64,000 nucleotides of DNA from Mucilaginibacter sp. SJ (GTDB taxonomy: Bacteria > Bacteroidota > Bacteroidia > Sphingobacteriales > Sphingobacteriaceae). The stretch's first letter is position 1, and each line of letters starts with the position of its first letter. Positions 7,958-18,900 of the stretch are shown piece after piece. The stretch is taken from NCBI RefSeq assembly GCF_028993635.1, contig NZ_CP118631.1, forward strand, positions 2,604,001-2,668,000, read 5' to 3'. The translations under genes and the position numbers were made by a program. The notes under the pieces were generated by a model. It ran no database searches. It was not told the origin of the DNA and saw only the letters and a list, made by a program, of their open reading frames with translations.

Positions 7958-10228
7958 TCAATGCATCAAATAAAACTTAGGATAAAGCTTTTCCCCTCCC
8001 TTCATTTTCAATTCAATCAGGGTTTGATTCTCATTGACCTTATCAGCAATATAATGTCCTCTTAAAGCGTAAACACCTTTTTTCAAGTGTAATAAGGCTT
8101 TCTGCGGTTCAACATAAATATTCATCCCCATTTTAATTACCGGCACTTCATCCAAAAACAAAGCAGGACTAACCTCAAAGCCGGTCGTCAATTCATAATC
8201 CGCTTCCTTATCTATTTTGATAAAACCTTTAATTTTAACCCAGTTAATAAAGCCTTCGGTAACAATTTTAACGGGTACAATCAGGCTTGTTTCGCCGGTT
8301 TCCGTTGGCTTTTCATTTTCCAGTTTATCTATATCACGTTCCCTCGTTTTAAAAACCTGGTAGGCCATGCCGGGTTTGAGGTTAGCAACTTTTTCATGTG
8401 CAGGCTTGATATTCACCCGCCTGATGTTGGCCATTTGGCGAATGTGCTGATCATTCAATGTCCAGGTGGTGAAGGTTCTTAAACCGATACTATCTTTTAA
8501 AGATACATTGATATTTACCGGGAAAGGTACAGCCACGCTATTGGCATCCGGCATTTTACCGTTTAACGCGTACCGCACTTTAGCTCCTTTCAGCGGGTAG
8601 CTCAGCGTTAGTTTAAACCGGCTTTTATTGGTAATTACATTGTCTACGCCGTCAATATCAGGCAGGCGGGCGTTGAAATCCCACAACTTAAACAGGCCGT
8701 ACTGGTTTTTCATTTTCCAGCCGAAGCGCTCCAGGTTTTTTTCATTTTTCGGGCTCCAGGTGAGTTCGGCCACGGCGAGGGCACGGGGGTAAACCATGTA
8801 TTGCAGGTGCTGCGCGTTGGGCACCTTTTCGTTCCAGATATTGCCCTGGGCACCTAAGATATACTCGGCTTCGGCATTGGTTAGTTCTTTCGACTGCGGC
8901 TCATAATTATAAACCATTTGCCAGGTAACCGGCGGGTTCCAGCCTATCGGTTCCAAATCTTCGTTAGCCTGCGGAGCATCAAAGTACATGTATGGCAGCG
9001 GTGTCATTACCACATGATGATGCATCCTGGCGGCAGCTATCCCTCCTGCTTCGCCCTGCCAGCTCATTACTGTTGCTGACTCGGCAAGGCCACCCTCCAA
9101 AATCTCGTCCCAACCAACCAACTTCTTATTTTTTGACAGCAGGAACCTTTCTATTCGTTTAATAAAATAACTCTGCACTTCCTTTTCGCTTTTCAGGTGC
9201 TCGCGCTTCATGAGTGCGACTGCTGTAGGGCTTTTGAGCCAGTCGGCCATTTCGGCCTCATCACCGCCAATGTGAACGTATTGGTTCGGGAACAGGGCTA
9301 TCACTTCTGTCAGCACATCTTCCATAAATTTGAAAGTATATTCACTCGGGTCAAGCATCCGCACGCGGTGTTTAGCCCCTGTCGAATCCTGGCAGCCCAG
9401 TTGCGGGTAAGCAAAAATAGCAGCCTCGCTATGACCCGGCATTTCAATTTCGGGCAGGATGGTCACAAATCTGTCCTGCGCATATTTGATCACATCCCTA
9501 ATTTCATCTTTGGTGTAAAAACCATCGCGACCGTCATCTATCAGGTTGTCCAGCTTGCGGAATTCGCCCCGTTTGGCATAGTAGCTGATCCTGGCGCCAA
9601 CTTCGGTGAGGCGGGGATATTTATCAATCTGGATGCGCCAGCCTTCATCATCGGTTAAGTGCCAGTGAAACACATTCAGTTTGTAATGTGCCATTACATC
9701 GATGTATTTTTTCACTTCATCAACCGTAAAAAAATGGCGGCTTACATCAAGGCTCAAGCCACGCCAGCCAAAACGTGGTTGATCAGCTATGGTACAGGCG
9801 GTAATTTTTAGGGGCGCAGTTTTATCTGTCGGCAACAACTGAATTAGTGATTGTACCCCGTAAAAAACACCGGCCCCGCTACCGCTGATACTCACCGATG
9901 CAGGATTTACATTCATGGTGTATGCACTCTCAGCATTTGACCAAACATTGTTTAACCTGATGGTTGTTTTGGCTGGGATCTTTTCAAAAACTTTTACCGT
10001 TGTTTGCAGGCCGTAGTTTTGATTAAGGTAATCCTGCAGGTATTTGCCTATCGGTTCAGTTTCTTTATTAACTCCGATCACAGCATACTTGCCTAAAATA
10101 AAACTCCCCTTCCCTGCTTTTAAACTTACCGGCTGCGGGATGATATGAAACTGTGCTTTTACCGTTATTCCCGATAAAAACAGTGAGGTGAAAAGTAAAA
10201 TATGTTTAAAAGATAGTGTTTTCTTCAT
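7958..10228 (-). CDS. Glycoside hydrolase family 20 beta-N-acetylhexosaminidase
   Basis: A secreted 756-residue enzyme with signal peptide (residues 1-25, ending VKAQ). A GH20b-type N-terminal domain (about 27-150) precedes the catalytic barrel, which starts at GWRGLSLDVSRHFF. The catalytic Asp323-Glu324 pair is in YVHIGGDEAEM, and HWHLTDDEGWR and PEIEMPGH are also typical. A C-terminal chitobiase-like beta region follows. It removes terminal beta-GlcNAc or GalNAc from oligosaccharides by substrate-assisted catalysis in the periplasm. It starts 22 bases after the stop of the DUF5009 gene and is therefore in the PUL operon. Same family as the gene at 25580, but not a close duplicate. Confidence 0.94.
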   Translation of the reverse strand: MKKTLSFKHILLFTSLFLSGITVKAQFHIIPQPVSLKAGKGSFILGKYAVIGVNKETEPIGKYLQDYLNQNYGLQTTVKVFEKIPAKTTIRLNNVWSNAESAYTMNVNPASVSISGSGAGVFYGVQSLIQLLPTDKTAPLKITACTIADQPRFGWRGLSLDVSRHFFTVDEVKKYIDVMAHYKLNVFHWHLTDDEGWRIQIDKYPRLTEVGARISYYAKRGEFRKLDNLIDDGRDGFYTKDEIRDVIKYAQDRFVTILPEIEMPGHSEAAIFAYPQLGCQDSTGAKHRVRMLDPSEYTFKFMEDVLTEVIALFPNQYVHIGGDEAEMADWLKSPTAVALMKREHLKSEKEVQSYFIKRIERFLLSKNKKLVGWDEILEGGLAESATVMSWQGEAGGIAAARMHHHVVMTPLPYMYFDAPQANEDLEPIGWNPPVTWQMVYNYEPQSKELTNAEAEYILGAQGNIWNEKVPNAQHLQYMVYPRALAVAELTWSPKNEKNLERFGWKMKNQYGLFKLWDFNARLPDIDGVDNVITNKSRFKLTLSYPLKGAKVRYALNGKMPDANSVAVPFPVNINVSLKDSIGLRTFTTWTLNDQHIRQMANIRRVNIKPAHEKVANLKPGMAYQVFKTRERDIDKLENEKPTETGETSLIVPVKIVTEGFINWVKIKGFIKIDKEADYELTTGFEVSPALFLDEVPVIKMGMNIYVEPQKALLHLKKGVYALRGHYIADKVNENQTLIELKMKGGEKLYPKFYLMH

Positions 10229-10250
10229 TTGGGTAGATGATGGATAAAGA

Positions 10251-11411
10251 TTATACCTTAATGGTAATATTCCTTTTGTAGAGGATCCAAACCGGGATAA
10301 AAATGATCAGCACAGTTAGGATAGCTCCGGCCAGTGAAGCGTTTTCGGGCGAGAGGTATGGTACAAACAAATGATTGTAAGTGAACGACCATAAATTGGT
10401 TTTACCTACCGGGATAGCGGCTATTAAAGCAGGGATAATATCGGCCAAAACATAGGCAGCAATGGCATTACGCCCGAACGCTAAAAATGGAGGCAGCAGG
10501 GCTTTATTCCCTTTGATATCAATAAACCAGTATGACAATGCAAGAATATTGATAGCCAGCCCGGCAGTAAGCAGAACAAACGAGCTTGTCCACAATTGTT
10601 TGTTGATTGGGAAAAATGGATTCCAGATCAAAGCCAGTATGATCAATACGATGCCGGCTCCCATTATTTTAAGCAGATCAGCACGGGTTGCAAGCTTGCC
10701 CATTTTGAGCCAGGTACCGGTGAATACACCTAACAAACAGGTAGCAACAGATGGGATTGTCCCAAGCAAACCCTCCGGGTCCCAGGTTTTGGAGGAACTC
10801 CAAAGGTGGTTTTCGGTAAATACCGATCTGTCAATCCAGGCGCCCAAATTGGTTGCCGGTTCAAGGTTAGGTGTACCGAAACCCGGTACAGGTGCCAGCG
10901 TCATCAATAAATAATAACCAATTAAACAGCTTACAGCAATGATTACCTGTGTACGGATGCCGGTTTTAACGTACAGCAGGGCAGTTATGCCAAAAACAAG
11001 CCCGATGCGCTGCAACACACCGGGAAAACGCAGATGCGCGAATTGAAAATCGTTGATCAGTGGTAAACAAACGCCAAGGGCTATGATAATCAGCGTGCGG
11101 CGCAGGGTGGATAACAGTAATTTGTTATGATTAGCTATATCCGCTTTTCTACTTTCCATGGCATATACGATAGATACGCCTACCATAAACAGGAAGAAAG
11201 GAAACACCAGGTCGGTTGGTGTACAGCCGTTCCAGTTGGAGTGTTCAAGCGGCCAGTAAATATGGCCCCAATCGCCGGGATCATTTACCAGGATCATAGC
11301 AGCTACGGTAAATCCCCTGAAAAAATCAAGCGACAAAAGTCTTGGGCGGCTTGCCTTTGCTGTGCCTGTGTTTTTAAGCGGTTCCTGCTGATTGATTACC
11401 ATAGTTGCCAT
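10251..11411 (-). CDS. DUF5009 / HGSNAT-like membrane acyltransferase
   Basis: A 386-residue polytopic membrane protein with about ten hydrophobic segments. It opens with RLLSLDFFRGFTVAAMILVNDPGDW and GCTPTDLVFPFFLFMVGVSI, the hallmark of the family related to heparan-alpha-glucosaminide N-acetyltransferase (HGSNAT; NagX/DUF5009 in bacteria). The human enzyme uses cytosolic acetyl-CoA to acetylate terminal glucosamine on the other side of the membrane. In bacteria these genes sit beside hexosaminidases, as here, where GH78 lies 14 bases upstream and GH20 22 bases downstream. A role in acetylating or handling amino sugars released by the PUL is inference; a permease role has also been proposed for NagX. 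Confidence 0.85.
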   Translation of the reverse strand: MATMVINQQEPLKNTGTAKASRPRLLSLDFFRGFTVAAMILVNDPGDWGHIYWPLEHSNWNGCTPTDLVFPFFLFMVGVSIVYAMESRKADIANHNKLLLSTLRRTLIIIALGVCLPLINDFQFAHLRFPGVLQRIGLVFGITALLYVKTGIRTQVIIAVSCLIGYYLLMTLAPVPGFGTPNLEPATNLGAWIDRSVFTENHLWSSSKTWDPEGLLGTIPSVATCLLGVFTGTWLKMGKLATRADLLKIMGAGIVLIILALIWNPFFPINKQLWTSSFVLLTAGLAINILALSYWFIDIKGNKALLPPFLAFGRNAIAAYVLADIIPALIAAIPVGKTNLWSFTYNHLFVPYLSPENASLAGAILTVLIIFIPVWILYKRNITIKV

Positions 11412-11425
11412 GTATTATAGTACCA

Positions 11426-14197
11426 TTAGGTGTTTTTTTTATGGGTTTTTAAAATGTATTTGAACTGGTAAGTACCCGAGCCCACATCCATCTGCATATC
11501 ACCGCCGTCCGGTTTGATGTTAGCGATATCTTTATTGGTATTAATGTCGATATTACTTTCTGTCACCGGGCCATCAACCGCCGGCAAAGTGATCGTAGCA
11601 GTAGTATTTGGCGGCACAATTACATCAAGGGTAAAAATGCCGTTATCAATACTCCAGGCCGATTTTACCTTTCCGTAAAGTGTTTCCAGCTCGGCATTGG
11701 CATTGGTCAATTTACCGCCGGGATGCGGGAAGATATTTATTTTATGAAAACCAGGGCCTCCCTCGTCAGTGTTGATCCCTGCAATAACCCGGTACATCCA
11801 ATCGCCAATGGCGCCGTAAGCATAGTGGTTAAAGGAGTTCATCTCCGGATCTTCAAATGTGCCGTTGGGTTTTATGCCATCCCAGCGCTCCCAAATGGTA
11901 GTTGCCCCGTTTTTTACAGGATAAAGCCATGACGGGTATGACTCTTTCATCAACAGGTCATAGGCAATATCGGTATGACCGAAACGACTCAACACATGGC
12001 AGATATAAGGTGTGCCTAAAAAGCCTGTTGTAATGTGTTCATCATAATCTTCAATATTGTTTACCAGCCTTTTAGCGGCAGATTCGCGCAGGTTCTCTGG
12101 CAGCAGGTCGAAGTTGAGGGCAAGTACATATGATGTTTGCGTACCCGAAATCATACGTCCGTTAGGTGTAACATATTCTGCCTGGAAAGCCTTTTTGATA
12201 TCAGCTAACAGCGCGGTATATTTTTTAACATCATCTTCCTTACCCAATATTGTGGCGGAATTAATAACCAATTGAGTTGAATAGGCATAAAAAGCCTGCG
12301 CTATCAGGTTTTTATCGGTAAGGGCAGCGCCATCCTCATAGTCGGTGCCAGCGTAAAACAGCCAGTCGCCAAAGTGGTTGCCGGTGTCCCAAAGGCCGTT
12401 TCGGGTATGCCGGGTAATATATCCTACCCAGGCGGTCATGCTTGGGTACTGGTTTTCCAATACCTTTTTATCGCCGTAAGCCAGGTAAATATTCCAGGGG
12501 ACAATAGTTGCCACATCGCTCCATCCTGAGGCTGCCGCCGACGCGCTATCCAGCATGTTAGGGATCACATAAGGTACCGCGCCGTTTTTATGCTGATCGG
12601 CCGAAAGATCTTTCAGCCATTTGGTAAAAAATCCGGCCACATCCATATTGAAGGTAGCGGTGCGGGAAAAGGCCTGGGCATCGCCCGTCCAGCCCATACG
12701 CTCGTCGCGTTGGGGGCAGTCGGTAGGTACATCAATAAAATTGCCCTTTTGCCCCCATTGAATATTATGCTGCAACTGGTTGATAAGCGGATTAGAGGTA
12801 GAGAACATACCCGTTTGCGCCATATCCGAGTACAAGGCAAAGGCAGCCACATTGGTCGAATCCAACTGGCCTTCATAGCCTTCAACCTTCAGGTACCTGA
12901 AGCCCTGGAAGGTAAAATGAGGTTCGAATGTTTCAACGCTATCGCCCTTAAAAACATAAACGTTTTCCTGCTTGGCTGTACGCAGGTTTTTTGTGTAGAA
13001 GTTCCCTTTCTGATCCAAAACCTCGGCATGGAACAGCTTTACCGTATCGCCTGCTTTTGCCTTTAATTTAAACTGTACCCAGCCAACCAGGTTTTGCCCA
13101 AAATCAACCACATGCTCGCCTGCAGGAGTGGTAAACACTTTAAGCGGCTTAAACATTTCGTGTTTGCGCACCGGCGGACCAAATGTGGCCACTAAATTAT
13201 CTTTAACGGTATCAATGGTGCGTACCGAATCCCAGTTTAAATCTTTGTAAGCAATGGTCGACCAGCCTTTCTTCTCCTTGCGGGCATCATAAACTTCGCC
13301 ATCAAAAAATGATGATGAACGGATCGGCCCATAAGCCACCTTCCAGGTTTTATCCGAATTAATGAGTATCCGTTTACCGTTAGTGTACACCACCTCTAAC
13401 TGAAAAAGCAAACCAAGCTTGGTGCCATACACATTCTTTTTTCGATTATAGGTATAACCCCGGTACCAGCCGTCGCCAAGGGTTACGCCAACAGCGTTAT
13501 CGCCTTTCAACAGATCGGCAGTTACATCATAAACCTGGTATTGCAGGCGTTTATTGTAACTCGTCCAACCGGGGGCAAAGTAGTCGCCGCTAATCCGTTT
13601 ACCATTAAATTGCGCCTCATATAAACCGTGGGCAGTAATGTATAAATGCGCCGCGCGCACCTTATGATCAAGCTTAAATGTTTTCCTGAACATGGGGCAT
13701 GGGCCACCGGTAGTGTCCGACAGGTAATTATTTTCTATCCATTTGGCGCTCCAGTCGGCGGGTTTAAGCAGGCCCATTTTCCATGAGTTAACCATGCTCC
13801 ATGGGGTAACCTGCTGCCTGTTGTTCCAAACACGTACCTGCCAGTAAACTTTTTGACGTGAAGCGAGTGCGGGGCCGCCATAGTAAACATGTAACGATTC
13901 GCTGGAGTTAACTTTTCCCGAGGTCCAGAGCAGGTCTTTGCCTTTCAGTAAGGACACGGCATTGCTGCCTACCCTTATTTCATAGGCAATTTGCTGAATG
14001 TTACGATCCCGGCTTATTAGTTTCCAGCCAAGACGGGGAGCGGCATCGTCGACAGAGATAGGATTTATTTTATACTCACAAACCAGGTTATCAACCCGGA
14101 ACGGCGGAGGAACCACCGGCACTTTTTGTGCTTGTACAATTATTGGCAGAAAAGAAAAAAATAATATAATGACGCGTGTGCATACCTTTTTACACAT
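11426..14197 (-). CDS. Glycoside hydrolase family 78 alpha-L-rhamnosidase
   Basis: A secreted 923-residue protein with a signal peptide ending QAQK. Domain order: N-terminal Ig-like region (LVCEYKINPISVDDAAPRLGWKL), the Bac_rhamnosid N domain with GDGWYRGYTYN, then the (alpha/alpha)6 barrel. The general acid lies in DVPTDCPQRDERMGWTGD and the base in GATTIWERWDG. The C-terminal beta domain ends in LDVIVPPNTTATITLP. It releases terminal alpha-L-rhamnose from polysaccharide side chains or glycosides. It is the first enzyme gene after susD, 176 bases away. The presence of rhamnosidase with hexosaminidase suggests a rhamnose- and HexNAc-containing glycan as PUL substrate. Confidence 0.94.
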   Translation of the reverse strand: MCKKVCTRVIILFFSFLPIIVQAQKVPVVPPPFRVDNLVCEYKINPISVDDAAPRLGWKLISRDRNIQQIAYEIRVGSNAVSLLKGKDLLWTSGKVNSSESLHVYYGGPALASRQKVYWQVRVWNNRQQVTPWSMVNSWKMGLLKPADWSAKWIENNYLSDTTGGPCPMFRKTFKLDHKVRAAHLYITAHGLYEAQFNGKRISGDYFAPGWTSYNKRLQYQVYDVTADLLKGDNAVGVTLGDGWYRGYTYNRKKNVYGTKLGLLFQLEVVYTNGKRILINSDKTWKVAYGPIRSSSFFDGEVYDARKEKKGWSTIAYKDLNWDSVRTIDTVKDNLVATFGPPVRKHEMFKPLKVFTTPAGEHVVDFGQNLVGWVQFKLKAKAGDTVKLFHAEVLDQKGNFYTKNLRTAKQENVYVFKGDSVETFEPHFTFQGFRYLKVEGYEGQLDSTNVAAFALYSDMAQTGMFSTSNPLINQLQHNIQWGQKGNFIDVPTDCPQRDERMGWTGDAQAFSRTATFNMDVAGFFTKWLKDLSADQHKNGAVPYVIPNMLDSASAAASGWSDVATIVPWNIYLAYGDKKVLENQYPSMTAWVGYITRHTRNGLWDTGNHFGDWLFYAGTDYEDGAALTDKNLIAQAFYAYSTQLVINSATILGKEDDVKKYTALLADIKKAFQAEYVTPNGRMISGTQTSYVLALNFDLLPENLRESAAKRLVNNIEDYDEHITTGFLGTPYICHVLSRFGHTDIAYDLLMKESYPSWLYPVKNGATTIWERWDGIKPNGTFEDPEMNSFNHYAYGAIGDWMYRVIAGINTDEGGPGFHKINIFPHPGGKLTNANAELETLYGKVKSAWSIDNGIFTLDVIVPPNTTATITLPAVDGPVTESNIDINTNKDIANIKPDGGDMQMDVGSGTYQFKYILKTHKKNT

Positions 14198-14373
14198 ACC
14201 TTTTTTGGGGTTTTAATAGTTCATGCTATTAAATATACTTTAACAGCAATATTGTTTTGATATGCACCTGAAATTTTTCATTGAGCCTGCCCACAAAACG
14301 TGCGTTCATCGCAATATACACCTATAAACGTAATATGGCCCGGTAAAAGTTTCACCCCGGCCATGTAACATTA

Positions 14374-15867
14374 TTAATGTTCGAGGTTTGCTTCATTTAA
14401 AGGATACTGGAACAGCAGGCGGATATTGCTATAGGCAGCAGAATTAATTTGCCATGAACCATTTTTATAGGCCCGTTCGCGGGTAGCATGCGCTTTCATT
14501 ACCTCTGTCGCTTTACCTGTACGCAAAAGATCAAACCAGCGGTGATTTTCAAAGGCAAGTTCAACCTGGCGTTCATGAGCTATCGCCGCGCGAAACCCAT
14601 CCTGGCTGGTAACATTTAAATCTGGATTAGCATTGCCCATTGATTTAGGTTCAAGACCGGCGCGCTGCCTAACCAGGTTTAAATATTTAAACGCGTCGCC
14701 GCCAGCTGCAAAACCCTGTTCGTTTAAACACTCGGCCAGCATCAGGTAAACATCTGCATAACGATAAACCGGGAAGTTGTTGCCGGTAATGCCTTGTACC
14801 GATCCGATGCTCTGATATTTCTTTATGAAAGGCAGATCGATACCGTACTCATCTGATGTAAAGTCAATTAGTGAAGCATCTTTCCTTTTATCGCCCTCTT
14901 CATAGGCATTTACGAGGTCCTGTGTAGGGATATTCCAACCGTTTTGCGCATTGTTACCAATGTAAAAGCCGGTAACGTCATTATCATAGTAATCCCAGGG
15001 GATAAAAGTATCTATAAAATCAGACCCCAGGCCGTTAGAGCCTTCAATATACTGAATTTCAAAAATTGACTCGGGGCCGTTTTCTTTTGTAATATCAAAA
15101 TTATCCGCATAATCAGCGTTAAGATTGTAAGCGCCAGATGATATAACACTGCGTAACAGCGGTATGGCCAAATCAAATTTCTTTTGGGTCATATAAACTT
15201 CGGCCAGCATGGTCTCGGCGGTACCTTTGGTTACCCTGCCTTTATTGGCGGTGGTTTGGTATTTTACAGGTAGTTTAGCTATGGCAGCCTGGGCATCTGC
15301 GATGATCTGCGTATAAACAGCAGCTGCCGGTGACTTAGTAGACAGGTCATAAGCATCACCCACCGATTTTGGCTCGACAAGCACCAGGGGTACATCACCA
15401 AACATGCGTACCAGGTTAAAATAATTGAACGCCCGTAAAAACAAAGCTTGCCCCCCTATAGTATCGGTAGTGGCGGCATCAAGCCTGGCAGCCGGCAAGC
15501 GATTGATGATAACATTGCACCGGCCGATACCGGTGAAACATGAGCTAAAGTACGCCTGCACAATATCATTATTATTCAATTCGCGAAACTCATCCAACTC
15601 CTCCTTATTGGTACCTGAACGATCATAAGGATCATATTCATATGAAGTATTATCAGACCGCATTTCACCCATTGCCCAAAACGACCCGGTATATAAACCC
15701 TGAAGAGGGGCATAAGCACCATTGATTGCCTGAACAAACTGGGCCTTTGTTTTAAAAAAGTTGGCGCTGTTTTGAGTATCTGTGGGTTGCAGGTTAAGAT
15801 AATCCTTTTTACAGCCGTAAAAACCAATAGCTGCGAGGCTAAGAAAAAGGTATATGTTTTTTTTCAT
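14374..15867 (-). CDS. SusD/RagB family glycan-binding lipoprotein
   Basis: A 497-residue outer-membrane lipoprotein. The signal peptide ends in the lipobox GFYGC, with the lipid-anchored Cys near residue 19, followed by KKDYLNLQPTD. Helical TPR-like SusD elements follow (FFKTKAQFVQAINGAYAPLQ, ALFLRAFNYFNLVRMFGDVPLV), and the C-terminal part has the typical YADVYLMLAECLNE and ERQVELAFENHRWFDLLRTGKA. It captures oligosaccharides at the cell surface and lids the SusC transporter, whose gene lies 53 bases upstream. The sugar bound cannot be predicted from sequence. Confidence 0.95.
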   Translation of the reverse strand: MKKNIYLFLSLAAIGFYGCKKDYLNLQPTDTQNSANFFKTKAQFVQAINGAYAPLQGLYTGSFWAMGEMRSDNTSYEYDPYDRSGTNKEELDEFRELNNNDIVQAYFSSCFTGIGRCNVIINRLPAARLDAATTDTIGGQALFLRAFNYFNLVRMFGDVPLVLVEPKSVGDAYDLSTKSPAAAVYTQIIADAQAAIAKLPVKYQTTANKGRVTKGTAETMLAEVYMTQKKFDLAIPLLRSVISSGAYNLNADYADNFDITKENGPESIFEIQYIEGSNGLGSDFIDTFIPWDYYDNDVTGFYIGNNAQNGWNIPTQDLVNAYEEGDKRKDASLIDFTSDEYGIDLPFIKKYQSIGSVQGITGNNFPVYRYADVYLMLAECLNEQGFAAGGDAFKYLNLVRQRAGLEPKSMGNANPDLNVTSQDGFRAAIAHERQVELAFENHRWFDLLRTGKATEVMKAHATRERAYKNGSWQINSAAYSNIRLLFQYPLNEANLEH

Positions 15868-15920
15868 GTCTTCTGATTCTTAATGTTGCTCAATTGTGTT
15901 TTCAAAAATCGCTGTACTGA

Positions 15921-18900
15921 CTAAAATGTTACGTTACAACCTAATGTGTAAATTGCCGAAACCGGATAGCCTGTAAAATTCACATTGGGTGATAACGAAC
16001 GGTTACCCTGTTGTCCCTCAATGCCAACCTCGGGGCTGCCTCCTTTATAACCTGTAATCAGGATGGCATTTTGAGCGCTGAAGTATACCCTGAAGTTTTT
16101 GCTGAATTTTGTTTTGAAATTGTAACCGAGATCAATATTCTTCACCATTAAATACGAGTTGCTCACTACCCAATATGAGGGATAAAAATCGCGGGCAAGG
16201 CCAGTGTTTGAAGTTGTGGTGGGCAATATGCCGGCTCCCGGCTGCTGCGGTGACCTCCAGCGGTTTATAACACTTTGCTCAACATTAAAAATACCATCCA
16301 AATTGGTTGTAAACTGTTTGTACATATCAAACACATGCCCCCCTACCGAGCCGGCCGAGATAATGTTCAGGTCAAATTGTTTATAACTGAAGTGGTTGTT
16401 AAAACCAAATGTAAATTTAGGCCAGGGGTTGCCAATAGGTACCTGGTCTTTACCATCAATAACGCCGTCATTATTAACATCCTTATACCTGATATTGCCT
16501 ACATTTTCACCTTCAAAATGCGGGTATTTGTCAAGTTCGGCCTGGCTTTGGAATATACCCTCGAAAATATATCCGTAAAACTGCCCAAGCGGCAACCCTA
16601 CCAGTGTAATACTGGTTGGGTTGTCATTCCGGGGCGCGTCATAGATTTGAGGTGTAGGGCCAAGGCTTATAACCTTATTACGATTTAACGATATATTAAA
16701 ATCTGTACTCCAGTTAAAAGCTTTGCTAACTATGTTTTTGGTTGTTACCGTAAACTCAAAACCGCGGTTACGCACGTTGCCAACATTTGATAAAGCATAT
16801 CCGTAGCCCGAAGCTATCGGCACGGGTATATATTGCAGTAACCGTTCGGTAAAGCGGTTATAATACTCGGCAATTAAGTAAACCCGGCCTTTAAATAAAG
16901 AAAGGTCCATGCCTATATCAAACTGTTTGGTTGTTTCCCAGCCAACTTCAGCATTACCGAGATCGGTAATTGACTTTCCGGGAGCCAGTGCTCCGCCAAA
17001 AGTATAATTGGTTTCGTCTACAGTGGCTATATAATCGTAGTTACCCACGCTGTTATTGCCCGCGTGACCGTAGCTGGCTGTGAATTTCAACTGATCGATC
17101 ACATTTGTTTTTGGGAAGAATGATTCGTCAGAGATCCGCCAGCCGCCCGATACCGAAGGGAAAGTTCCCCACCGGTGCCCCGGCGCGAATCTTGACGACC
17201 CGTCGCGGCGTATGGAGGCGCTTAATAAATACTTATCCTTATATGCATAGTTCACCCTTCCAATCAGCGATAATAGCCTCCATTCCTCGTCACCGGCATC
17301 AGCCGTGATAATGGTAGCGGCCCTTACCGAACGGACTACATCGTCGGGAAAACCGGTGCCATAGGTTAAACGATAGTGGCTGGTTTCCTGCTGTATCGAA
17401 TAGTCGCCCAAAACAGTTAAGGTATGATTGCCCCAGGTTTTTTTGTAGGTTACGGAGTTTTCGCTAAGCCAGTTGAAGGAATTAGACGAATTAAATGATC
17501 CTACAGCTTTGACCTGGGTTCCGTCCTTATTGGGAATGCGGAAGCTTCCTAAAAACGACGGACGGAAGTAATCGCCATTGCTATTCTGATAATCAATACC
17601 AAAAGTAGATTTTACATCTAAGCCTTTAATTATTTCCCAGTTAACGTATGTGTTAGCCAACGTGCGGAATTGTGAATACTTATTAGTGGTATTAACCAGC
17701 TCACTTACCGGATTGGCGTTAAGTGCTGTACCTGCAATATTCCCGTTTCCCTCCGAACCTACCACATTAGTATATGAACCGTCGGGCTGTTTTACCGGCG
17801 TAAGCGGGCTTTCAAGATAGGCCTGGCTTAATACAGCCTGGTCAAAATGCCCGTCTGTTTGTTGTAATTTACGCTGGCTGTAAGTTGGAGCGATGCTAAG
17901 GCCGGCCGTAACATTTTTAAACAGATCGGCATCCATATTGGCTTTTACCGAATATCTCCTGAATCCGGTATTAAGCACCGTACCCTGCTGATCAAAATAT
18001 CCCAATGAAAACAAAGAGCGCACTTTATCGGTACCATTTGAAACAGTAACATCATAATTTTGCATAGGCGCATTACGGGTAACTGCATCATACCAATCAG
18101 TACCTTTGCCAAGTACTTTTGGATTCCTGAACGCCTCTGGCACCTGGTCCATGCTGAACGGTACCCCGTTCACTTTATCCAGATCCTGCAAAGCTTCAAT
18201 ACGCCATTGCGCGTATTGCTCGGCTGTCATCATTTTTAATTTGCTTTTGGGCAATATGGTTTGGATTCCTGTTGAAGTATTTACCGTGACTGACGACTCA
18301 CCTTTTTTCGCCCTCCTGGTAGTGACCAAAATAACACCGTTTGACCCGCGCGAACCATAAATCGCTGTAGAAGCAGCATCTTTCAATACACTGATATTTT
18401 CAATATCATCCGGATTGATGGTACTTAAAGGATTTTGATATTGATCAAATCCCGGGGAAATGGGGAAACCATCTATTACATATAAAGGATCATCACCGGC
18501 ACCCACTGAACCGGCACCGCGTATATTTACAGAAACACCACCGCCCGGAGTACCGGTTACCTGGTTTACGGTCACACCCGCGAGCTGGCCGGCCAGTTTC
18601 AGATCAAGGCTCGCCGTTTTGATTTCCTTAACATTCGCCATTTTTACCGAACCAACAGCGCCTGTTACATCCTTACGCTCCTGGTTGCCGTAGCCTACAA
18701 CAACTACCTCTTTTAATTCCTTGTTATCTTCACTTAAAACAACGTTGATAGTTGTTCTTTTATTAACCGGTTCTTCTTTGGTTTGAAAACCGATAAATGT
18801 AAATACCAAAACTGCATTATCTTCGGCATTTAAGGTATACTTACCGTCCACCCCGGTTATGGCACCAACATTGGTACCTTTTACTTTAACATTAACACCT

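Noticed and set aside
12590-13066. 158-codon plus-strand open frame
   Set aside because: Antisense shadow of the GH78 gene, without start context or motif; the same holds for 9197-9658, 10462-10914 and 16275-16688.
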